Source: QAMX01 sp964448855 (lineage in GTDB: Bacteria > Bacillota > Clostridia > Oscillospirales > QAMX01). Taken from it: DNA of 64,000 bases. The notes under the pieces are model-generated. The model did no database searches and was not told the origin of the DNA. It saw nothing but the letters and a program-made list of their open reading frames with translations. Both the position numbers and the translations under genes were made by a program. Location: NCBI GenBank assembly GCA_964448855.1, contig CAYUXI010000011.1, forward strand, positions 1-64,000, read 5' to 3'. Position 1 is the stretch's first letter. Each line of letters begins with the position of its first letter. Shown piece by piece: positions 44,211 to 51,262 of this stretch.

Positions 44211-45236
44211 TTAATTGTGGAACTGTGCCAGAGCCTTCAGGTTCCCGCTGTTCAAATCACGGATATCCCGAATGCCATACTTCATCATGGCCAGACGTGT
44301 CAAACCAAGGCCGAAAGCAAACCCGGTGTATTGATCTGGGTCAATGCCGCCGGCGGTCAGCACGTTCGGATGAATCATGCCGCAGGGGCAAAGCTCCAGC
44401 CAGCCGGAATTCTTACAGGAGGGGCATCCGGCACCGCCGCAGATCAGGCAGCTGATGTCCAGCTCAAAGCCTGGCTCAACAAACGGGAAAAAGCCGGGAC
44501 GAAGGCGAACGTGAATGTCCTTCTGGAAGACCTCGGAAAGCATGGTCTTCATGAAATAAATCAGATTGGAAATGGAAATATCGCGGTCAATCATCACGCC
44601 TTCCATCTGGAAAAAGGTGTTTTCATGGCAGGCGTCAATGGATTCATTCCGGAAGCAGCGCCCCGGGAAAATGGCACGAACCGGAACCCCGTATTTCTTC
44701 ATGATGCTGTTCTGCGCAGCAGACGTGTGTGTTTTCAGCAGCTGACCGTTGTCCAGATAAAACGTGTCCTGCATATCCCGTGCCGGATGGTTTTTCGGAA
44801 TGTTCAGCGCCTCAAAGCAGTTGTAGTCGTCAACGACTTCTGAATAATCCGCAATGACAAATCCCATGGAACGGAAAATCTGTTCCAGCTCCCGGCGAAC
44901 CAGCGTAATCGGGTGGTAGGAGCCCTGTGTCAGATCGGGCGGCAGCGTGACGTCATAGGCCTCCGCACGGTCCACCAGCCGTGCCAGCTCCAAGGCACGC
45001 AGCTGCCCGGCGGCAGACGTCAGCTTTTCTTCAATATCTTTTTTCAGGCTGTTAATGGCCTGTCCCACTTCGCGCTTTTCATCGCCGGAGTAGTGTTTGA
45101 GTTCTTTGAGCAATTCGGTTACAGAGCCCTTTTTGCCGAGAAATGCAATCCGCATTTGCTCCAACGCGTCCGTATCCTGCAATGACGCGAGTCGACTCTC
45201 AAAGTCGGCTTTGATTTCCGTCAACTTGGTTGTCAT
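44211..45236 (-). CDS. pheS: phenylalanine-tRNA ligase alpha subunit
   Basis: Catalytic chain of PheRS, class II synthetase, 341 residues. It has an N-terminal coiled coil (residues about 1-85), then motif 2 in FRNESIDACHENTFFQMEG and motif 3 near FAFGLGLTRLAMMKYGI. The HPARDMQDTFYL block is diagnostic. Start at 45236 with CAGGAG 8 bases upstream. The leader has no T-box sequence, unlike many Bacillota pheST operons, so control must be by another route. Confidence 0.96.
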   Translation of the reverse strand: MTTKLTEIKADFESRLASLQDTDALEQMRIAFLGKKGSVTELLKELKHYSGDEKREVGQAINSLKKDIEEKLTSAAGQLRALELARLVDRAEAYDVTLPPDLTQGSYHPITLVRRELEQIFRSMGFVIADYSEVVDDYNCFEALNIPKNHPARDMQDTFYLDNGQLLKTHTSAAQNSIMKKYGVPVRAIFPGRCFRNESIDACHENTFFQMEGVMIDRDISISNLIYFMKTMLSEVFQKDIHVRLRPGFFPFVEPGFELDISCLICGGAGCPSCKNSGWLELCPCGMIHPNVLTAGGIDPDQYTGFAFGLGLTRLAMMKYGIRDIRDLNSGNLKALAQFHN

Positions 45237-45334
45237 GATAACGTCTCCTGTTGTTGATTCTGCCGCTGCGGCGCGGCAGCGCCTGGCTGCACAAGATTGC
45301 CAGACATGAAATGATGCACTTTTTCGTACCTTCA

Positions 45335-45363
45335 ATTATATCATACCGGTGAGAAAAAAGCAA
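45335..45363 (-). promoter_or_regulatory. promoter of pheST
   Basis: Minus-strand TTGCTT (45363-45358), 17 bp, TATAAT (45340-45335) with TGA extension. The leader of about 95 nt holds a G+C-rich hairpin (CTGCCGC/GCGGCAG, near 45260-45285) and no T-box motif. Confidence 0.75.
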
Positions 45364-45380
45364 GATTTTGCCGCGCTTTT

Positions 45381-46538
45381 TTATGAATCGGCTGATTCAG
45401 TCGAACACAGACGCCCCGCCGAACCCAGCTTCTGCCCAAGCGCAAGCAGTCGCGCTGCGTTGGCCGCTTCATCTGCCAGTACCGCGGCAGCCGTCCGGGC
45501 GACGGATTGAAAATCGGCTTCCACGCGGTTGACGCCGCAGACGGCTGCGGCACCGTGAGCGCGAAGTGCTTCGTCTACCGCTCGAACCATGCCGCTGAGG
45601 ACAAGCACCGGCGTCGAACCGGCTGCCTGCAAAACGCCGGAGACGGCCTTTCCCATCAGCGTCTGCTCATCCGAACAGCCCTCTCCCGTGATGATCAAAT
45701 CTGCTTCAGCCGCACGGGTACGGAAGGAAAGCAGCTCCAAAACGGCCTGAATCCCGGAGGTAAGCGTGCCGTTCAGCCATGCGGCGATTCCACCGCCCAG
45801 ACCACCGGCAGCACCCGACCCGGGGAGCAGCTGAAGATCCATGCCGGACGTTCGAACAATCACACCGGCGAGCGCTTCCATGCCCTGATCCAGCAGCCGG
45901 ACGGTTTCCGGCGCAGCACCCTTTTGCGGCGCAAATACATGGGCAGCGCCGCTGGCACCGAAAAACGGATTCTTGACATCGCACAAGCCCTGAATCGAAA
46001 TTCCACGCAGAATCGCCTCGGCACCGGCTGTATCATAGTCCTGAATCTGTCCAAGCGTCTCTCCAAAGGGGACAAAGGCCACACCGTCTGAATCGAAAAA
46101 CCGAACGCCGAGCGATGCGGCCAAGCCGCATCCACCATCGTTGGAGCCGGTACCGCCGAGCCCCAGCAGAATTCGCCGACAACCGCGCTGAAGCGCATCC
46201 AGGATGGGTGCACCCAGACCGTAGGTGGATGCAATTTCCGGCCGCCGCTGCTTTGCGTGCATGGGGACAACCGAGGCGGAATCGATGATGGCCGTTTGAT
46301 TCAGGATGCAGTATCGGACATCCACCGGTTCGCCGTACCCATCGGTTGTGGGACAAATGACCGCCTGACCACCGGCACCAATCAGCGCCTCCGCCGTTCC
46401 TTCGCCGCCGTCGCCGAGCGGCAGAAGCACTGCGGACTCAATCGGCAGAACCTTTCGAAACGCTTCTGCGATGATCGTGGCCGCCTGAACAGCGGACAGC
46501 GTTCCCTTAAATGAGTCGGGAGCCACAAGGAGCTTCAA
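45381..46538 (-). CDS. glycerate kinase (GarK/GlxK family)
   Basis: Phosphorylates D-glycerate, usually to 2-phosphoglycerate, feeding glycolysis. The 385-residue protein has the family start KLLVAPDSFKGTLSA, then LPLGDGGEGTAEAL, LGLGGTGSNDGGCG and the C-terminal ITGEGCSDEQTLMGK. I chose a TTG start at 46538 because AAAGGA is 9 bases upstream and the family begins here; an ATG three codons earlier overlaps the ribosome binding site. It is divergent from an oxidoreductase gene of sugar metabolism. Confidence 0.9.
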   Translation of the reverse strand: MKLLVAPDSFKGTLSAVQAATIIAEAFRKVLPIESAVLLPLGDGGEGTAEALIGAGGQAVICPTTDGYGEPVDVRYCILNQTAIIDSASVVPMHAKQRRPEIASTYGLGAPILDALQRGCRRILLGLGGTGSNDGGCGLAASLGVRFFDSDGVAFVPFGETLGQIQDYDTAGAEAILRGISIQGLCDVKNPFFGASGAAHVFAPQKGAAPETVRLLDQGMEALAGVIVRTSGMDLQLLPGSGAAGGLGGGIAAWLNGTLTSGIQAVLELLSFRTRAAEADLIITGEGCSDEQTLMGKAVSGVLQAAGSTPVLVLSGMVRAVDEALRAHGAAAVCGVNRVEADFQSVARTAAAVLADEAANAARLLALGQKLGSAGRLCSTESADS

Positions 46539-46595
46539 AATGATCATTCCTTTCAAAAAAAGAAAAGCAATTTCAGACAATTCGTGCTCCGGGAC

Positions 46596-46624
46596 TTGAA
46601 TCGCCTGGAAAAATATGCTATGAT
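46596..46624 (+). promoter_or_regulatory. promoter of Gfo/Idh/MocA oxidoreductase
   Basis: TTGAAT (46596-46601), 17 bp, TATGAT (46619-46624), about 45 bp upstream of the start codon. Confidence 0.7.
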
Positions 46625-46668
46625 GTATCGTGTGAACAAATATCAATGCGAAGAAAGAGGTGCTCTGA

Positions 46669-47790
46669 ATGACAGAATTTGGCGTCGGCGTCATCGGTAT
46701 GGGGTTCATGGGGAAAACGCATACCTTTGCCCATACGGTTCTGCCGTTTTATTATCCGGGTCTCCCGTACAGAACCCGCCTGATCGGCGCGTGCAATCGC
46801 TCGCCAGCGGCGGCAGAAGCTGCACGGGATGCACTGCATTTTGAATATGCCACCACCGATGAAAATGTGCTCCTGAACGATCCGCGGATTCAGCTGATCC
46901 ATATCTGCACACCCAATGAAAGCCACTTTGCACAGGCGGCCAAAGCCCTGCGCGCCGGAAAACACGTATACTGCGACAAACCGCTGACGGTGACGGTCGA
47001 AGAGGCCGAGCAACTGGCAGCGCTCGCAAAGGAAAGCGGCCTGACGGCGCAGGTTGCATTCCAAAACCGCTTTTTCCCGTCCACCATGCGCGCCAGACAG
47101 CTGGCGGAGGAGGGACGCCTGGGAGACATTCTGTGCTTCCGTGCGGAATATCTGCATTCGGGTTCTGTCGATCCGGATAAGCCGATGGGCTGGAAGCAGG
47201 GGGAATCGGGCGGCGTGCTGAGAGATCTCGGCTCTCACGTGCTCGATCTGCTCTATTCCATCGTTGGCGGGTTCGACTCCGTATTCTGTACGCGCCGTGT
47301 CCTGTATCCGAATCGACCAGGGAAAGACGGACAAATGCATCCGATTACGGCGGAAGACCATGTCTCCATGATTCTGACGCTGCCAAACGGAGCCAGCGGA
47401 ACGGTGGAAGCCTCCAAAATCGCGACAGGAATTGATGACGAGCTGCGTGTCGAAATTCACGGCACAAAGGGCGCAATCCGCTTCAACCTGATGCAGCCGA
47501 ATACGCTGTTTTTCTACGACCAGACCCGGCCGGAAGCCGTCTATGGCGGCGAACGCGGCTTTACGGCGATTGAATGTACAGCACGCTATGCACCGCCGGG
47601 CAACGTCTTTCCGTCCCAGAAAAACGGGGTCGGCTGGATTCGCGCCCACTGCCACAGCGTGTACACCTTTGTCGACCATGTCTACCATGGCGAACCAGGC
47701 AGTCCTTCGTTCGCTGAAGGCGCATATATCCAGCGCGTGATGGATGCGGCGCTTCGGAGCGCAGCATCCGGACAAATCTGCTCCATCTGA
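46669..47790 (+). CDS. Gfo/Idh/MocA family oxidoreductase (intact)
   Basis: A 373-residue NAD(P)-dependent sugar oxidoreductase. Rossmann loop VGVIGMGFMGKTH near residue 6, IHICTPNESH and the catalytic-lysine motif YCDKPLTV near residue 104. The C-terminal alpha/beta sheet domain includes GGVLRDLGSHVLDL with the catalytic Asp and His. No signal peptide. Start ATG with AAGAGGTG upstream. It converges on a DUF1080 gene, suggesting 3-keto-glycoside formation and hydrolysis. It is not closely related to the frameshifted tandem pair at 36.4-38.9 kb. Confidence 0.9.
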   Translation: MTEFGVGVIGMGFMGKTHTFAHTVLPFYYPGLPYRTRLIGACNRSPAAAEAARDALHFEYATTDENVLLNDPRIQLIHICTPNESHFAQAAKALRAGKHVYCDKPLTVTVEEAEQLAALAKESGLTAQVAFQNRFFPSTMRARQLAEEGRLGDILCFRAEYLHSGSVDPDKPMGWKQGESGGVLRDLGSHVLDLLYSIVGGFDSVFCTRRVLYPNRPGKDGQMHPITAEDHVSMILTLPNGASGTVEASKIATGIDDELRVEIHGTKGAIRFNLMQPNTLFFYDQTRPEAVYGGERGFTAIECTARYAPPGNVFPSQKNGVGWIRAHCHSVYTFVDHVYHGEPGSPSFAEGAYIQRVMDAALRSAASGQICSI

Positions 47791-47803
47791 AACAAATGAT
47801 CAG

Positions 47804-47847
47804 ATCAGCCTGTATGCTGCTTGTGACAACATACAGGCTGATTTTTT
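47804..47847 (+). terminator. bidirectional terminator
   Basis: Perfect 13-bp stem ATCAGCCTGTATG/CATACAGGCTGAT with a 13-nt loop, followed by TTTTTT on the plus strand. It separates the converging oxidoreductase and DUF1080 genes. Confidence 0.85.
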
Positions 47848-47893
47848 GGTGGATTCACGCCCCGGTGCTGCTGCCTGCATCACCAAACGGGCA

Positions 47894-48511
47894 TCAATAA
47901 TGATCTGCACCGACGGCCGGAAGATGGCACATCCAGATATTGCGATAGCTGACCGGGCAGCCGTGATCCTGCAGAAGCAGCGGGCCAACCGGCGTCATTT
48001 CATCGGTAAGCGGCGCCCCGGTAAGCGATTCGAGAATCAGATTGTTATGAACCGGCAAACCGTTGTGCAGGAGCGTCAGACGCGGCTTTTCTGTCACGGA
48101 GCCATCCTCGGCAAAACGCGGCGCACGGAAGACGATTTCATAGGTCTGCCAGGCACCGGCCGGGAGACACTGATTGAAGAGCGGCGCATATTTGTCGTAG
48201 ATGGCAGCACAGTCGCCACGGCCACTGTCCCGTCCGAACGAATCCAGTACCTGAATTTCATACCGTCCCTGCAGGAAAACACCGCTGTTTCCCTTGTTTT
48301 GTCCGTGCGCTTCCGGCATATCCGGAATTCGAAGCTCCAAATGAATGAACGCGTCGCCGAAAACCGTTCGCGTCATGATATCACCGGCTCCAGGGACGAC
48401 CGTCAGAATGCCGTCCTGAACGGACCAGCCTACGGGCGAAGACCCGTCCCGCGCCGTCCAATCGCTTAGATCGCTCCCGTTAAAAAGCCTGATTTTTTTG
48501 GGTGCTGACAT
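47894..48511 (-). CDS. DUF1080 protein (3-keto-disaccharide hydrolase-like)
   Basis: A 205-residue single-domain beta-sandwich protein of the DUF1080/LamG-like family, some members of which hydrolyse 3-keto-glycosides. Typical features are the start IRLFNGSDLSDW, then WSVQDGILTVVPGAGDIMT, NSGVFLQGRYEIQVLDS and the ending YRNIWMCHL. No signal peptide, so it acts in the cytosol, unlike many secreted Bacteroidota members. Start ATG has AGGAGG 8 bases upstream. Confidence 0.85.
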   Translation of the reverse strand: MSAPKKIRLFNGSDLSDWTARDGSSPVGWSVQDGILTVVPGAGDIMTRTVFGDAFIHLELRIPDMPEAHGQNKGNSGVFLQGRYEIQVLDSFGRDSGRGDCAAIYDKYAPLFNQCLPAGAWQTYEIVFRAPRFAEDGSVTEKPRLTLLHNGLPVHNNLILESLTGAPLTDEMTPVGPLLLQDHGCPVSYRNIWMCHLPAVGADHY

Positions 48512-48605
48512 CCAATCAACCTCCTGATTGTGTGAAAATGCATTCCGTTTTCCTGCATCCGGACGGTTCGCGTCGAACTGCTGGATTCCGGAAATCGCTG
48601 GTTGT

Positions 48606-48634
48606 ATGATAGCATGTCAACGGGCAAATGTCAA
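48606..48634 (-). promoter_or_regulatory. promoter of DUF1080 gene
   Basis: Minus-strand TTGACA (48634-48629), 17 bp, TATCAT (48611-48606), about 95 bp upstream of the start codon. Confidence 0.75.
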
Positions 48635-48678
48635 GAAAAAACGAGAAAAAACAGAGAATAGACAGATCGGCTGTCTAC

Positions 48679-48707
48679 TTGCGAAAGGCGAGGGAACGTG
48701 GTATAAT
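48679..48707 (+). promoter_or_regulatory. promoter of tandem M42 peptidase genes
   Basis: TTGCGA (48679-48684), 17 bp, TATAAT (48702-48707) with TGG extension. Divergent to the DUF1080 promoter. Confidence 0.7.
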
Positions 48708-48770
48708 AGGAAAAGAGACTCAAAGAATAATCGGCTGACAACTGAAAGCTCAGCCGAATGGGAGGCTGCC

Positions 48771-49805
48771 ATGACTTTACAAACGATTTTGCAGGAGCTG
48801 GTAGACGCTTCGGCTCCTGCCGGATTCGAAACCCCGGCAGAAGCGTCACTGTCTGCCGCACTGACAGAAGCCGGATGTGAGCTCCGCCGGGATCGGCTCG
48901 GTTCCTTGCTGGCTCTTCGCAAATGCGGCGTCGCCAACGCACCCTTTCTGATGCTGGATGCCCATATGGACGAAATTGGCCTGATTGTCACCCATATCGA
49001 CGAACAGGGCTTTGTGCATTTCGGCGCACTGGGCGGCGTTGATGTCCGCACCCTGCCGGACAGAGAGGTATCCGTCCTCTGTGATCCGCCGCTGGCCGGT
49101 GTGGTCTGCTGCCTGCCGCCCCATGTGCAGTCTTCGGATGAAATGAAATCCTTCCCCAAACTGACCGATTTGGCCATCGACTGCGGTTTTTCTGCCGAAA
49201 CGGCTCGAAACCGCATTCAGCCGGGTACCCCGGTCGTTTTCTGCCATCATCCGTCTGAGCTTCTGAACCAGCGGTTTGTCTCCAAAGCGCTGGACAACCG
49301 GATTTCCATGGCCGTTCTGACGTGCGTGATGCAGCAGCTGAAGGACGCCGCGCTCGATTATGATATCGTCATGGCCGCTACCACGATGGAAGAGGTCGGC
49401 GGCAGAGGTGCCCGGACGGCTGCCTTTGGGCTGGAACCGGATGCGGCCATTGTTCTGGATGTGACATTTGCCGATGCAAAGGGCGTTCCTTCTGAGCGCA
49501 CCATTCCCATGGACGAATTGACCGTATGCGTCGGCCCGGAATGCGACCGACCGCTGACCGCGCAAATTCGGCGCACCGCCGAAGCGCTGAATATCCCGCT
49601 GCGTTCGGAGGTCTGCCCGCGCTCGACCGGAACCAACGGCAGCGATATCCAGATTTCACGCGCCGGTGTGCCGGTTGCCGTGCTGTCCATCCCGGTTCGC
49701 AATATGCATACGCCGGTTGAAATGGTTTCCTTGAAAACGGCGGATCATGCGGTTCAACTGATGCATGACCTCCTGACCAATCTGAAAGGCGGTGATCTGT
49801 TATGA
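48771..49805 (+). CDS. M42 family metallopeptidase, copy 1
   Basis: Dinuclear metal aminopeptidase of the tetrahedral-aminopeptidase (TET)/deblocking type, 344 residues. Metal ligands and catalytic residues lie in LDAHMDEIGL (His, Asp), SKALDNRISM (bridging Asp), TTMEEVGGRGA (catalytic Glu and metal Glu) and RNMHTPVEM (C-terminal His). Likely assembles into a cytosolic dodecamer that degrades peptides. The start ATG at 48771 has GGGAGG 5 bases upstream; longer upstream frames cross the promoter. It overlaps the next gene by 4 bp. Confidence 0.92.
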   Translation: MTLQTILQELVDASAPAGFETPAEASLSAALTEAGCELRRDRLGSLLALRKCGVANAPFLMLDAHMDEIGLIVTHIDEQGFVHFGALGGVDVRTLPDREVSVLCDPPLAGVVCCLPPHVQSSDEMKSFPKLTDLAIDCGFSAETARNRIQPGTPVVFCHHPSELLNQRFVSKALDNRISMAVLTCVMQQLKDAALDYDIVMAATTMEEVGGRGARTAAFGLEPDAAIVLDVTFADAKGVPSERTIPMDELTVCVGPECDRPLTAQIRRTAEALNIPLRSEVCPRSTGTNGSDIQISRAGVPVAVLSIPVRNMHTPVEMVSLKTADHAVQLMHDLLTNLKGGDLL

Positions 49806-50827
49806 AATCCATTCTGAAAACCTTGTGCCGGACAGACGGCGTCTCCGGCGATGAATCGGCCGTTCGCGCCTGCATCCGAACCATGGTGGAGCCTTGGGCG
49901 GATGAGCTGCGCGAAGATCGGCAGGGCAATCTCTGTGTGCTGCGCCGCGGCCAGTGCAGCGGCGAGTTCGTCCGCATGATTTGCGCCCATATGGATGAGG
50001 TCGGCTTCATCGTGACCCATATCGACGATCAGGGCTATCTGCGCATTGAACCGGTCGGCGGAATCGACCTCCGCGTCGCACTCGGCCGAACCCTCCGGAT
50101 TCACGGCCAAAACGGTACGGTGTACGGCGTGACCGGTGTGACACCGATTCACCTGACGGAAGAGTCCGACCGTCGGACGACGCCGAAGCAGCTGTATCTG
50201 GATATCGGTGCCACCAGCCGGGAAGAAGCCGAAGCGGTTGCTTCGGTCGGCGATTTTGCATCGTTTGTGACGGAACCGGCGGATTTCGGCGAGGGAATGC
50301 TGAAGGCCAAAGCCATTGATGACCGGCTTGGCTGTGCCGTCATGATTGAAATGCTGCGCACCCAAGCACCGTGCAAATATGATACCTGGTTTGTTTTTAC
50401 CACGCGTGAAGAGGTTGGTGGTGCCGGTGCCAAGGCGGCCAGCTTTGCCCTGAACCCGACGGAAGCTCTCGTTCTGGAAGGAACGACGGCAGCTGACATT
50501 GTCGGAATTGAAGGGGAGAAACGCGTCTGCTGTGCCGGAAAGGGTCCGGTCATCAGCTATATGGATCGCTCTACCATTTACAGCCCCGTCCTGTTCCGCA
50601 AGCTCATGCGGCTGGCCTCTGAGCAGAGCATTCCGACACAGACAAAAATGATCGTTGCAGGCGGTACCGACGCGGGGAGCATCACGGTTTCGCGTGCGGG
50701 TATCCCGTGCGCAGGCATTTCAGCACCGGTTCGCTACCTCCATGCACCGGCCTCCGTTGTGTCGTGGCAGGACTGCGAAGACATTCTGAAGCTGGCTTGC
50801 CTGTATGCAGCCAGCGAGATCGACTGA
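49802..50827 (+). CDS. M42 family metallopeptidase, copy 2
   Basis: A 341-residue M42 paralogue of the preceding gene. Ligand motifs are CAHMDEVGFIV, AKAIDDRLGCA, TTREEVGGAGAK and RYLHAPASVV. Start overlaps the previous stop as ATGA, implying coupled translation. M42 genes in Bacillota often come in tandem sets encoding subunits with different side-chain preferences that can co-assemble; that may apply here. Confidence 0.92.
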   Translation: MKSILKTLCRTDGVSGDESAVRACIRTMVEPWADELREDRQGNLCVLRRGQCSGEFVRMICAHMDEVGFIVTHIDDQGYLRIEPVGGIDLRVALGRTLRIHGQNGTVYGVTGVTPIHLTEESDRRTTPKQLYLDIGATSREEAEAVASVGDFASFVTEPADFGEGMLKAKAIDDRLGCAVMIEMLRTQAPCKYDTWFVFTTREEVGGAGAKAASFALNPTEALVLEGTTAADIVGIEGEKRVCCAGKGPVISYMDRSTIYSPVLFRKLMRLASEQSIPTQTKMIVAGGTDAGSITVSRAGIPCAGISAPVRYLHAPASVVSWQDCEDILKLACLYAASEID

Positions 50828-50877
50828 TTCGCTCGGACGCAATCGATCCAAATCACCCAAGATACACTTCCAAACAA

Positions 50878-50914
50878 ACGACATTCAACTTCCGTTGGGT
50901 GTCGTCTGTTTTTG
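50878..50914 (+). terminator. terminator after M42 peptidase genes
   Basis: A 12-bp stem (ACGACATTCAAC with GTTGGGTGTCGT, two G-T pairs) and TTCC loop, followed by CTGTTTTTG. Confidence 0.85.
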
Positions 50915-50980
50915 TGCGAAATCAGCTATGATCTGTCCGATCGAGATTCGGCAAAAGTGGACTTGCACAAATGCACCAAA

Positions 50981-50996
50981 ACACAATATCTTGTGG
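50981..50996 (+). promoter_or_regulatory. NrdR box 1
   Basis: ACACAATATCTTGTGG matches the NrdR consensus core CAATATATTG at 9 of 10 positions. It lies 32 bp upstream of a second box. Confidence 0.8.
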
Positions 50997-51012
50997 CAGT
51001 TATGTTTCTATC

Positions 51013-51028
51013 ACACAAGATGTTGACA
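51013..51028 (+). promoter_or_regulatory. NrdR box 2
   Basis: ACACAAGATGTTGACA matches the NrdR core at 8 of 10 positions and overlaps the -35 box. The 32-bp start-to-start distance (three helical turns) is the usual arrangement for paired NrdR sites. Confidence 0.75.
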
Positions 51029-51051
51029 CAGTCCTTCGGCTGTGGTATAAT
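51023..51051 (+). promoter_or_regulatory. promoter of nrdDG
   Basis: Consensus TTGACA (51023-51028) and TATAAT (51046-51051) spaced 17 bp with TGG extension. Box 2 covers the -35, so NrdR binding should repress. Confidence 0.9.
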
Positions 51052-51262
51052 ATCAACCGAACTGAAAATAAACGTGACAGCGTTCGCTTGTTCCTTGGGC
51101 TGATTCGCAGAAAAATCGGGGATTTACCCCAGCTGCTGATCTGCCGACCATGCAATCCAAGCGGGTGCAGGCACGCGATCTCATATCCAAATCAACATGA
51201 AACGGGGACAGGGCGTACCTTCCGGCCAGCCGGTCAGGGACGATTCGAAAGGAAGAAGCAAT
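51052..51262 (+). other. long 5' leader of nrdD
   Basis: About 210 bp separate the promoter from the nrdD start. No credible coding frame is seen. Small inverted repeats are present, for example GGGGATTTACCCC near 51118 and CGGGTGC/GCACGCG near 51161. It matches no riboswitch class I recognise. Confidence 0.4.

Noticed and set aside
45237..45340. T-box riboswitch upstream of pheS
   Set aside because: The conserved T-box sequence is absent and the leader is too short.
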